64,000 nt of DNA, from NCBI GenBank assembly GCA_023974075.1, contig CM043789.1, positions 37,186,661 to 37,250,660 on the forward strand, given 5' to 3'. The number at the start of each line of letters is the position of its first letter. Within the stretch, counting starts at the first letter, position 1. A model generated the notes under the pieces. It saw only the letters and a list, made by a program, of their open reading frames with translations, searched no databases and was not told the DNA's origin. Both the position numbers and the translations under genes were made by a program. This DNA comes from Chaenocephalus aceratus (lineage: Eukaryota; Chordata; Actinopteri; Perciformes; Channichthyidae). Shown here in pieces: positions 11,198 through 23,100 of this stretch.

Positions 11198-14060
11198 TCA
11201 CCATTTCTTGTTCCGAGGCTTCAGCTCCTCGGCAGCGTTCCTTAAGAAGATGTAGTTCTTTTTCTGGGGGTTGTAGTACTCATGTCCCTTAGGAATAAAG
11301 AAGAAAAACAGAGCAAAATAGAAAATATTAGAAAAGGCTAGAGTTGCATGTTTTAACTATTGTAGTGAGAGCGCCGTCTGATCACAGCTTTTGTCAACAT
11401 GTTACTCCTCTTACCTTCGACCAGTCGTAACTGGAGGCGTATGCAAAGATGTTGCCATTGCTGTTGAAGGCGCAGGCAGTGATGGGCTGGTCCAGCTGCT
11501 CCGAGGTCTTCAGCTTGGTGCGGGCGTCTTTGTCCCAGAAGCTGAAGCGCCCGTCTGAGCCCACAGTCGCCAGAGTGCCGTGGACAGGATGGAAGGAGAT
11601 GGCATTGACCTGATGGGAGAACAAGGGATTCGGGTGAGGGATGAGGACGTATTTTAAACTAGGTTAGTAAGTGTATCTGAGTGAGTATGACCAACTAAAT
11701 AAAATCTAATTTTAATCCATATTTTCATTAATCTTAGATATTGAATAGTGTGCTAAATTAAACACATTACGTTTTACTGCAAAAATCACCTTACATAGGA
11801 ATATCACAAGTTTAATTCATTTCATGAATTTTAGTTGTGTTTAATGTAGATCTAACACATCCATAACTACTGTTATTAAATCCACCTACTGTAGACTTTT
11901 CAACACTTTGAGTCCTAAAACTGGTTCAATGTTGCGACACAAATATGTACGTAAAATATAATTTAACAGCACAAAGCATACACTTTGTTGAAAATGTCAA
12001 GACTGTTAAACATTCTGAACAACTTACAGCATAGATGTCCTGTGGAGTGGTGGTGTTGGTTCCATTCGACCTGTGGCACTTAAAGGTGAAGTTGTCTTTG
12101 GCTCTAAAAGGAATCAGGAAACACACTTATGTCATTTTTTAACTTGTATTCAGGGCTTTGAGAGAAAGAGCAGTGTCTCTTAAATGATGTAGAAACTAAA
12201 TTATAGTGATTGCACTTCACTTGAATAAATTAAACACCTTGAGCAAGACTTCCAAAATGCATTCACTTGGTAGAAGTGGATTGTTTTAGACACTTACGGG
12301 TTTGGAGGGTTGATGTAGTGGATGGCCACTCGGCCCTCAATGCTACCCAGTGCAAAGCCTGTGGGCTTGTTCTGCTTGTCCTTGAATATGGCAACACAGC
12401 GGTGCTACAGAGCCAGGGCAGAAGAGCACGTTAGTCATGCATGAGGAGTACAATGTCATAGTCTATATTAACCAGAAATTGAATCCAGCTGTACATTAGT
12501 GTAGGATTGGGAAACGACAAAGAGAAGAGATATGTTTTAATTGATGAGGAGAATTCACCTGATGTTTGAGAGGTGAGTCTATTCTGCGAAACTCAGAGGG
12601 TTGGTTCTCCAGTTGGTAAACTATCAGGCCTCTGTCAGCTGTGGCTACCACCGCCATGGGGTACACCTGCATATAACAGACAGACAGGTTAAAGATAACA
12701 CAAAAAGTTATATATTCAATTATCTTCTTACCACGTATGACAATTTATGTTGTACTTGTAATCCCACTTACAACATCCGCACAGTAGCTTCTCTCCGGCA
12801 TCTGCAGAGACATCATGGGATTGGGAGAGCGGGTGTCCCAGAACTAAAGAGAAAAACATAAAAGTCATGTTTCTTATTACAAATGTAGATACATGAAGGA
12901 GAAAAGTCCTAATAGTGGCAATTGTTGATACAAAATAATGGTCTGGATGTGAATGAAAATCTAGTTTACTAGAAGTCTGTTTTGGAAACACAATGGTTGG
13001 TAATTTTTTCATTGGCTGGTTGTCGTTTGTTCAGATGTTCTTAGCACCCTAAATGCAAAAACAGAATGAAAACAATGTGTTGAAATGTGCTGTTGTACCT
13101 TCAGTGTTTTGTCCCAACTGCCAGTCATGATGCAGCTGTAGTTCGGGGCTTTTATCCAGTGGATTGATTTGATCGGGCCCTCATGCTGAGAGGAGAAACG
13201 GTGAAGGCTGTAAGATGATTGTGTTTCATTGTTATGACGACACAATTGATCTGTAAACTCTTATCCTACCTGTGCAATCTGCATTGCTTGATTGCTGTTA
13301 AGATCCCACATCTTGGCTGTTTTGTCACAGGAAGCCGTGAAGACTTTACTCCCGTCCTGGATAATGACAATCATCAATTATTCCACGGTCCAGCAGACAG
13401 CATCTACTGCAGAGCTTGAGTTACTTTGTTGATGAGACTTACGTCGCTCCAGCATGCATCCAGAACTGGACCCGTGTGCATCTGTTGGGCTTTTGGGACA
13501 GTCTGTCCATTGTCCTGAACCTCCCAGCACCGGACCTAAGGTTACAATATAAAACATTGTTAAACTGTGTTGACATGTGAGCATAATATACACTGTTGTG
13601 CATTTCAGAAGTAGTGTGACAGGATCATTCTGAACATTAACTGTACTCAAACTTCATATTCCGATGATCATCCAAAATCTTCAAACAAATCAATCAACAA
13701 CTGTACGCCATAATCTTAAAGTGTACACAAATACTATGATGAACAAAAGCTCACATCGTTGGCCCAGGATCCTCCAATAAGGAAGTTCCCTGGCATGGTG
13801 GGAGGACTGAAAGCCAGACAGCTGATGCTGTCATCTGGAGGTGAAGTCACTTCAACATCCTACAAGACAAAAAGAAGAAAAACATTTACATGCGAAGGCA
13901 CAGTTTGCAGTCAGTCATCACAACGATTTATAATATGTAATGCTTTTGTCCTGTACTCTTGCTTGTTTACCTTCATGGGATTGTGGCTGTCTGTTGTTGC
14001 ATTTCCAAAGACACCTGTCCCTCCTGCTCCAAACCCGGAGGTTGTCCCAAATAAACTCAT
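11198..14060 (-). CDS. rae1: Rae1 mRNA export factor, WD-repeat protein, complete (11 coding exons)
   Basis: RAE1 is a WD-repeat beta-propeller that binds the GLEBS motif of NUP98 at the nuclear pore, and BUB-family proteins in mitosis. It works in mRNA export and spindle assembly. Coding exons in transcript order: 13971-14060, 13755-13859, 13443-13535, 13270-13356, 13099-13185, 12772-12843, 12559-12666, 12298-12404, 12028-12103, 11415-11609, 11198-11287. They sum to 1110 bases, i.e. 369 aa plus stop (human 368). All junctions are GT-AG and the frame is unbroken. Diagnostic stretches are [11 protein letters not shown] at the start, [20 protein letters not shown], and [20 protein letters not shown]. 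The protein ends RNKKW, one residue past the usual RNKK. ATG at 14060 matches the family start. Acceptor CAG just upstream of 14083 shows that a 5' non-coding exon exists. Neighbours rbm38 and bmp7 match the human block. Confidence 0.97.
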
Positions 14061-14693
14061 AGTACTTTAACGCCAATGTACGCCTGAGAGAGAAGCAAGA
14101 CGTGACGTAATATGTTTATTAGTATCAGAAAAAGACACACCGTGATAACATGTAACGAAAGTTAAGTAATGCAAACTGGACGTAGGGTTCAATCCGAAAA
14201 GGGCGTGGAAGCAAGAAACTACTGTGGTTTGTAAACGTTAGGTAAATAGTGTTCCAATACAGGAACATCTAACATGACCAATACCGTTATCAAAGCACTC
14301 AGTTAGCAAGCTTATAAACAACGATTTAGGTAAGGTACCAGGAAAAACTGGGTACCGCAAACCAAAACATTGGCCACTTGAAAACACGATGCTAATGTTA
14401 AAGCCAACTAACGTTTATCATTAACTGCTGCTAGCATATAAATGCTAGCGTTAGCTTCCATGTTATTATGACAACAAGTGGGCAGTTTAGCCATGTGTGG
14501 TGTTTAAGATACCATTAAGTGAGCAGGTCAACAAATAACAGCGTTTCTAAACGTTAGCTAAGGTTAGCTAATTTGATTTAGACACCGTCAACTATGGCAG
14601 CAAGCTAATGCTATTTCGGCTGCAAAATCAAACACCGTATTTAAACATTATAACATGTGGAGAAACGTATTATAATTAGAATAACATACATAC

Positions 14694-14760
14694 CCCAGAT
14701 ATGTTAAATGATGGCGATGAGCCTAAACGCTGAACATGCCAATATAATTTGGCGCATCGA
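14694..14760 (-). other. Possible rae1 5' non-coding exon
   Basis: The first coding exon of rae1 is preceded by an acceptor (ctctctcag, boundary at 14083/14084). The best upstream donor on the minus strand is GGG|GTATGT at 14694/14693. The right-hand limit (transcription start) is a guess. Confidence 0.3.
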
Positions 14761-14974
14761 AAATGTGGCGCTAGTTCCTCAGTATGTCGCAGTTTGGTGA
14801 CGTATGTTGGCCCTGGTAAAGGCAGAAGCAAGAAGCATGCAATGACCAGAGTGAGCGCTGGAAGGCAGTGTCTGACTGTAATCAGATGGACTCTCAGTGT
14901 GGTGTCTACTGCTCAGGTGAGTGTCTGCTCCTCGCTAGTTTACTCAGTATACAGGGCAGGGGCATGGTGGACAA

Positions 14975-15859
14975 CAGGGACGTGCACAGGTACGGGCTAT
15001 TGTTGCCCGGGCAACGGCCCGTCTCCCCTTTTTGGCTGACCTGCCCCTCTGGAGAGAGCGAGAGGTTTTTTTTTTCTGTTGTGGTCGAATCACCATAATA
15101 AGCCCACAATTAGTATTGTATGTCTCGCTGCGGGAAACACACCAGCTTAATTCTTCTTCTTCTTCTTCTTCTTCTTCTCTTCTTCTTCTTCTTCTTCTTC
15201 TTCTTCTTCTTCTTCTTCTTCGTCTTCTTCTTCTTCTTCTTCTTCTTCTTCTTCTCTTCTTCTTCTTCTTCTTCTCCATGTAATTGCCCGCATGGTAACT
15301 CCCTCGACGGGGCCGCTCGCTCTCTTCTCTTGATCGCCCTCTCTCAGAGAACACTTCACTGCCCCGCTTCATTGTAGGATTTCTGCCATGTCTCTACTTT
15401 TAATTTGACCATCTCTCTTATTAAGTTATGGAATACTAAATAAATAATTAGATACCTTACACATTACTGCGCTCATAAAGAATGATAAGAATAATGCGTA
15501 TTGAACTGGTTTAATTAATTAGTGAGTTTATTTAAGGTAATTATAGAAGCCCTATGTTGTCAGTATGTCTGCAATGGTCAAACTACATTGATTGTCCCCA
15601 TTTTTTCTTTAGTAGTTTCTAACATTAGATATTTTAATGAGATATGGACCGCAAAACAAACATGTCCCTGGTTTTCATTTTAAAAATCAAGTCACGAATG
15701 CAAATAGTTGCCTTAGCTTATTTTGTTATGAGATGATGATGTGAATTACTGTTCAAATTTTAATGTAATAATCGTTTTGGTCTTATATATTTTTTCGGGG
15801 GGGAGGCCCTTTTTCCAGTTTAGAGCAATAGCCCCTCCAAATGTCTGTGCACGTCCCTG
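14975..15859. mobile_element. hAT-type element, 885 bp, containing a (TTC)n tract
   Basis: Inverted ends CAGGGACGTGCACAG (from 14975) and CTGTGCACGTCCCTG (to 15859) are 15 bp and perfect. The target duplication GTGGACAA is present on both sides (14967-14974 and 15860-15867), 8 bp and perfect, as for hAT insertions. No transposase frame; non-autonomous. It lies just upstream of the rae1 leader. Confidence 0.93.
15151..15276. repeat. (TTC)n / (GAA)n microsatellite, about 126 bp
   Basis: Almost pure TTC repeat with three small interruptions, inside the hAT element. One strand is pure pyrimidine. It generates poly-Ser/Leu/Phe and poly-Arg/Glu shadow frames that are not genes. Confidence 0.97.
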
Positions 15860-16357
15860 GTGGACAAAGTGTAGACTCGTTAACCATGGTTCCTCACCTT
15901 CTGTAGTTCATTCAGTATGTATCAACGTTCCCTCACCTGTCTGCCAAAATAATGCACAATACCAGTGAAGTGAACACCATACTTTATCATGCATGTGGGA
16001 AATACCTTCTGGAGAAGTACCCTACTCATATATCCTTTACTTGGCTAATAGCCTACAGCAGAAGTAACACAACAGCAAACTCCAAAATACTTTAGTTTCA
16101 CAATTTAATTAATGTAAAAATGTTATAACAAATATGTAAGCCTGTCGAAATTGTCTTAGGTAGCAAAGTAATATGGAGGTAGGCCTTCCCATCTAGAGTG
16201 GCTATTTCAAGGGTGTTAGCATAGGCTAATGGATTTATGCATTCACAAGCAGTATTTTAATGTTGCAGTTATGAATAAAAAGCCTTTAAATTACTTTACT
16301 GTATTGACTTTGAGATTGGATTTTATAAAGTGATTCTGTGTTTTAAATAAGTAACTA

Positions 16358-16434
16358 AGGCAAGTCAAGTCAAGTCAAGGCAAGGCAAGGCAAGGCAAGG
16401 CAAGGCAAGGCAAGGCAAGGCAAGGCAAGGCAAG
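16358..16434. repeat. (CAAGG)n / (CAAGT)n tandem tail of the L2 LINE
   Basis: Pentamer repeats CAAGT then CAAGG, about 15 units, directly at the 3' terminus of the LINE (which runs on the minus strand). L2-clade LINEs commonly end in short tandem units grown from their own 3' end. Confidence 0.9.
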
Positions 16435-18230
16435 TTTATTTATATAGCACTTTTCAACACAAGGCAATTCAAAGTGCTTTACAAAAAATGAAAGACATTA
16501 AGCATTAAAAAAGAAAAGCTAATAAAATAAACATTAAAAAAAAAATACATGGATAAAAGTTACAGTGCAGTTTAAGATATGAATAGTTCAATTAAAAGCA
16601 GCGACAAAAAGAAAAGTCTTCCTGCTGGATTTAAAAGTAGTCAGAGTTGCAGCGGACCTGCAGGTTTCTGGGAGTTTGTTCCAGATATTTGGAGCATAAT
16701 AACTGAACGCTGCTTCTCCATGTTTAGTTCTGACTCTGGGGACAGAAAGCTGACCAGTCCCTGAAGACCTGAGAGATCTGGATGGTACATAATTTAGCAG
16801 GAGGTCAGTAATGTATTTTGGGCCTAAACCATTCAGTGCTTTATAAACCAGCAGCAGTATTTTGAAATCTATTCTTTGACACACAGGAAGCCAGTGTAAA
16901 GACTTCAGAACAGGAGTGATGTGATCCACTTTCTTAGTGTTAGTGAGGACTCGAGCAGCGGCGTTCTGAATCAGCTGCAGCTTTCTAATAGATTTTTTAG
17001 TGAGACCTGTGAAGACACCATTGCAGTAGTCGAGTCTACTGAAGATAAAGGCATGGACAAGTTTTTCCAAATCCTGCTGTGACATTAGTCTTTTAATCCT
17101 AGATATATTCTTTAGGTGATAATAGGCTGATTTAGTAACTGTTTTAATGTGACTGTTGAAACTCAGGTCAGAGTCCATGACTACACCTAGATTTCTGGCT
17201 TTATGTTGTTTTGAACATTGCACACTGAAGCTCAGCGCTAACTTTTATACGTTCTGACTTGGCTCCAAAGACCATTACCTCAGTTTTATCTTTGTTTAAT
17301 TGGAGAAAGTTCTGACACATCCAGTCATTGATTTGTTCAATGCACTCACTCAGTGTTTGAATTGGAGCATAGTCTCCTGGTGAAATTGTTACGTAAATGT
17401 GTGTGTCATCTGCATAGCTATGGTAACTTATTTTGTATTTTGTTGTTTTTCATTATCTGAGCCAGTGGTAGCATGTAGATGTTAAAGAGAAGAGGCCCCA
17501 AGATGGAGCCTTGAGGAACCCCACATGTCATATTTGTCAACTCAGATGTGTATTTACCTATAGAAACAAAGTTGTTTCTGTCCTTTAAGTAGGATTCAAA
17601 CCAATTTAGAACTGTTTCCGAAAGTCCCACCCAGTTTTCCAGTCGGTCTAGTAATATGCTGTGGTCAACAGTGTCAAACGCAGCACTGAGATCTAGTAAT
17701 ACTAACACTGAAGTTCTGCCACTGTCTGTGTTTAAGTGGATGTCGTTAAAGACCTTTACAAGAGCAGTCTCAGTGCTGTGGTTTGGACGAAAGCCTGACT
17801 GGAACACATCGAAACAGTTATTTAAATGCAAGAAATTACTCAACAATGATTTTACCTAGAAATGGGAGGTTTGATATAGGCCTGTAATTGTTCATTACTG
17901 AAGCATCTAGATTATTCTTTTTTAAGAGCGGTTTAATGACTGCAGTTTTCAGGGCCTGTGGAAAAATACCTCAGTGAAGAGATTTGTTTACTATATGAAG
18001 TAGTTCTGAGGCCATGCAAGGCAAAACATCTTTGAAAAATCCTATTGGAATAATATCAAGGCAGCAGGAGGAGGACTTCAGAAGTTGTATAATGTCCTCT
18101 AGGTTTTTATCATTAATCTGATGGAATTGTGTCATGATGTCTGAATTGATGTTAAGTGGAAACAGAGACAACACATTTGCTGTACCTGATGCAGAGGCAC
18201 TGACTGCTTGTCAGATTTTCTGAATAACTT
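16435..18230 (-). mobile_element. L2-clade LINE, 5'-truncated and frameshifted
   Basis: Three minus-strand open segments give the reverse transcriptase and C-terminus of an L2-type ORF2. 17418-17846 has GFRPNHSTETALVKV, AFDTVDHSILLDRLENW and GVPQGSILGPLLFNIYM. The catalytic YADD box is at 17405-17416 in a shifted frame. 16588-17223 has the C-terminal block with SRLDYCNGVF, LHWLPVCQRIDFKILLLVYK and APNIWNKLP. An N-terminal piece is at 17971-18174. The 3' end has the TATATAAATAAACTTG motif followed by the pentamer tail. Frameshifts mean that this copy is dead. It occupies the gap between rae1 and bmp7. Confidence 0.93.
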
Positions 18231-20128
18231 TTAGATTAATCTGGTGGATCAAAATGTAGCCTAAAATATTTCCAACTGAACTACAAATAGCTATAAGGTA
18301 GCATCAGTTGGAAACACTCAAGTAAACTAGCCTACATGACCTCATCATTTTACTAAATTATACTTTACTGTGTTCTACTTTAGTAAATTCACTTTTGCAG
18401 GCCTACTTTCCAACACTGATAACAATCGCAGGTTGTCCTTGTTATTTATTTAATTTGAGATTTTGCATGCATGCACACATAATCTGAATGACATTTACAA
18501 AATAATAATATAAGTGGATCCTGCCTCACTTTCCCTGTGGGATTTATTGTTGTTTACAGTTTCACAGTATTCTAATACATGTTGACAAAACAGAGCAGTT
18601 TTCAGTACTTCACTATTTCTTATTCATCCGCTGTAGGCAGCCAAACAGTGTGACTCACATTATGGTTGAAGCTCCAATGGGAGATGTAATGATTGATTCT
18701 TATTGGACTCAGTCAGTAAACATTAGACAAATTAGTAGAATATGGTGCAGAAATGTAATTATGAGATTCAGTACATTCCTAAGGTTGAGAGTTGTGCAGT
18801 GCTGCTGTGAGTCTGTGACAGTGTAAAAGCTCCTTCAGATCTACCGAGTGGCAAGATGATGTAGACCGTGAAGTAAACTATAGGACCTGTTGAAATGCAT
18901 TAACGCTGCAGAAGAGTCCTTGAGCATAACATAGTTTTATTTCTTAGGTAGTTACTAGGTATATGTTGTCAAATGTTTGTAGTGAAGGGGGACTTCAGGA
19001 GGTTGCAGGGATGAGCTAAGTGACCTTTTCCAGAGAAAAACAACATCTCAAGTGACTAGTGTATATGCATGGTGCAAATGGAAATCTGGTTGTGGGATGT
19101 TAGTCCATTTATGGGTTATTCAATGGTTTACTATATACAAAAACATGCACATTTGTAAAAGGTAATTTCAGTTTGTGGTTATGACACATTAACTTCCTCG
19201 AGGTGTACGTGCAGATCGAGTCATCTTTTTCCAATTGAGTAAAACCCACGTATTATCTTGACTTCAGGATTGTTGCTTTGTCATTCATTGTTTACCCCCC
19301 CCCCATTAACGCTCTATTAAAGTCACAGTGGAGTGCTTTACACATTGTAGTAATTCATGGGGGCTATTGGCATGTCCCTTCATGTGTCTGTACTGCTGAT
19401 CACTCAAACCCCTCCACAATGAGGGTTGGCCCGACTTTATTGTTTGAGTTCAAAGGTGTCTGCGTGGAAAAAGGGATTAGGGGATTTCCCCTCTTTACCT
19501 TTAGACTCATCATTAGGCTTTTTTTTACTTAGTTTTGGAATGTGCAGTATTGAGTCACAGTGCAATAAATTAAAACCTCAAGGTTTAAAAGCAAAACAGA
19601 ATTTGGACACAAATGCAAAGGTGTTTTGATGTTCATTTCCAGAACAGAGCTGCTGCTTGTAAAAAAAAGAATAGACTACCAGAGAAAAAAATCCACTTTC
19701 ATCATTGGCCAACAGTCATGTCCCAACAAAGGATGCAGTGATGAGACACTTGGATTTTGAAAGGTCCACACCCCTACCTTATTACCAAGACAGAGAAGTG
19801 CACTTCATGATAGGACAAGGACCACCCCCCCCCCACACACACACACACACACACATACTCTCCAAATCTTGCCAGAGGTTTATCCCATTTTAAACCCCTC
19901 CTGCCCCTCCCCTGACACAGCGCCTCAATGAAAATCCATTCCCAAGTTGCCATCAAGAGGAGTGCACTACCATATCGCACCAAGACCAGAAGGTGATGAA
20001 GCAATGATACTCTGAGTTGATAAAGGTATTGTTTTTGTATTCCTATTATTAGCAGAGAAACTACTTATGTAGCTTGCGCATCTCCAGTATTTTCTTTCGA
20101 CCGTAGTCGTGCGTAAAATCTGTGTAAA
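18231..20128. other. Intergenic between the LINE and bmp7; bmp7 5' flank
   Basis: No gene recognised. In human this interval holds SPO11; no topoisomerase-VI-A-like frame is visible here. A short (CA)n lies at 19834-19855. The last few hundred bases should hold the bmp7 promoter and 5' UTR. Confidence 0.5.
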
Positions 20129-23100
20129 ATGGAGACACGCGTCCTGGCGACGGTAACAACCCTCCTGTCGTGGAGTTACTGCGTGTTGGCCACGCAGGTC
20201 GCCTTCTCCAACTTTTCCGTGGACAACGAGGTGCACTCCAGTTTCATCCAGCGGCGGCTGCGGAGCCAGGAGCGCAGGGAGATGCAGCGGGAGATCCTCT
20301 CCATCCTGGGGCTGCCTCACCGGCCGCGGCCGCACGTCAACACCAAACACACCGCTGCCCCGATGTTCATGCTCGACCTGTACAACACCATCTCTACAGA
20401 TGCACAGTCACCCGGATACTCTTACTACAAGCCCGCTTTACCCACCCAGGGCTCCCCCATGATGACCCCGCAGGACAGCCGCTTCCTGGATGACGCAGAC
20501 ACGGTGATGAGTTTTGTCAATCTGGGTAAATTATATACCTTTATAACACATTATTACTATTTGAACTCACTAGTTGTTTTAGTATATATGGATCGTGTAA
20601 GAGTGACTTAACTTTGATGATAATTAATGAAAATAAACAATTATGAATTATTTGTAAAATATCCAAATCAAGATAAGATGAGATGCAGTATACTTGTTTC
20701 CCAAATGGAAATTTAACTTGAGCAAAAATGAGGCACACAGCTCCAAAAAACGTAGCCAACAAGACAGTACAGGAGTACTGAGACATAAGGCTTATAAATA
20801 GTGATGAAATAAGGAAATAATACATGGCATCCAACCAAAGGAAAGGGATTTCGTTTTCTCTGTTTTTCTCGTTGTATAAACTTAAGATTCAAGGATTAAA
20901 ATGCTTTCCATTACCAAGTCTTACAAAGCCACTACGACGCAGTGCATTAGTTAAGAGTGTGTGTTACCCATGACATTGTGGCTTTTAGGTCACTTTCCTC
21001 ACTTGAAATCAGGCATTATGCATTCCGAGCTGTAAATGTTATGACAACATGCCTGTATCCGATTTCCCCAGAATCCCTTCAAAGCTCTGGGGGAGAGGCT
21101 TTAGCATGGCTTTGTTTCGCATGACTAGGAATTGAACGGGCATTTCTAAACCCCTAGGGAAAGAGACACAAGTTGACTATAAGATCAAGATACAAACTGC
21201 ATCCAAACACATGTTGCTGGGGTAACCTCTGATAGTGCAGGGGCATGTGTGTGTGCAGTGCATTCCTGCAGTTATGCGTCTGCGTGTTGGTTTTGGGCGG
21301 CACAAATCACATGGGTCACAGGTGAGAGCAGGGGCTCACTCAGACATTATTGAATTTATAAAAGGCAAATCCTGCCTTTGTTTCTCTTGGAGATCCTAGG
21401 CAGCTCTGATATCACTAGTGAAGCAGTAGACGGCACGGTGCCTGTGGCTCTTATCCGGATGTGGTTTCATCCAAAATCAACCCGTGTCTTCTTTATGTCC
21501 TTCAGGAGGAGGGTTAGAGGTCAACCTGACGAGATGAAGTTAGTTCATTTGAGATTGTTTCAAGGAACCTGTAACCTTCCTTTTGTCTGGGTGTTATTGA
21601 GATTGAACTAAAGACCAATTTAAAGTATTTTTTCTTCTCGATCAGCCCATCAATGTGTTGTTAATACAAAACATTTGGAGTCTGCAATAAATCGACATTA
21701 CATTTGATGTACTCGGTCATGAGGGTCTTAAGCTAATGAGATCTGGAAACATTGTTTCTGAAAACTCAAAGCAGATTTATGCGGTTCCACATCTGAGGAG
21801 TTTGATCATGTCACGTTAGGAGGAAAGAAAGGACACAATGTATTATTTTTTCTCTCGGTCCACCCCGGCGTCCTGTGCTGATGATTGGCAGAGCATTTAG
21901 CTGGGGCTTGCACAATGTGCTGCAGTGACTCTTACTTGGTGGTCCCTGGATGATCGCTTCAAGAGCGAAGTGGATTATGGTATTTCCCTTCCAAAGACCA
22001 CAGCTTCAGTGTGAGGGGAGCTGCCGTAGAGCCCCGTCTCCCACTGACCCAGGTATATCCTGCAGGTGGACTGGGCATTGAATACCATTTTAGATGATTA
22101 TTTTAAAGGTTAAGCAGTTTAATTAATAAGGGCATAACATGTCATTTCAAAACAAAACCCCTTAATAATTAGACCGATGTTACAGAGTTTTTTTAGTTGT
22201 GTTCTTACTTTTATTCCAAAGGTTTACATTGAATTTCAAACCTAGAGATTTCCAACATTTAACTAAAGGTAATTGTTACTTACCCCCGTACCAAAGCTGT
22301 CCATAAATAGACATTTTATCGAGTTTTGAGCCACATTTTTAAGTTACACTTCTAAGAATTTGGTTGTCTTTAACTACTTAAGTCATCAGAAAAATATGTT
22401 AATCAACGTTAGCGCCCCCATCGGCCCAGCATCTTTGGAGACACACATTTTTACATGAAACTACTCTTCACAGTTCTTAATCCAGTTTTGATCACTGGCT
22501 TTGTTGTTTTGGAGACCTTTGCCGACAATTTGGCCCGTGGTAAAGCCGCCTAAACGTCTGAATATTTAGAGAAACAAGCTGAGAAACGTTAATAGCATCT
22601 CGGCACGTAGCCCCTTCTGGACGTCCTTTGTCCACCAAAAATTGTCTGTGGAAAACACAAATTAGCTTTATCAGTCTTATTAGCTGGTCCATTTGTTTTG
22701 GAGAGAAGGATACCCCTGCAAATAAATTAGCTACTGGTCCAAAATTCTAGACGATGAACATGTGAGAAGTCGACTGCAAAGGCGTTGAAGTCAACAACTC
22801 TTGTGATCCCACGCTAGTTCGCAACGTCACCAAACTCTGCCTTTCAACATTGTTTTTATAGAGACTCCTTGCGGCACTCAAGTCATATTATCCCTTTTAA
22901 GTGAGATTATTTATGTTAAAGAAAAAGAATTAGGAAAAGTTAGTGTGAACCATTTCACTCCTCTTTTGTCCCTTGTTGGATAGGATTTAAAAAGCGTGTG
23001 TAGTCGACACAGACACGGTGTATCACATCATAGCACACAAGCATATACAAGTACACGGCTGCACATGTTTACTTCAGTTGGATTGCCAAACCACAGGTCG

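Noticed and set aside
14944..15372. 142-codon frame with long Arg/Glu runs
   Set aside because: Reverse translation of the (TTC)n microsatellite inside a hAT element.
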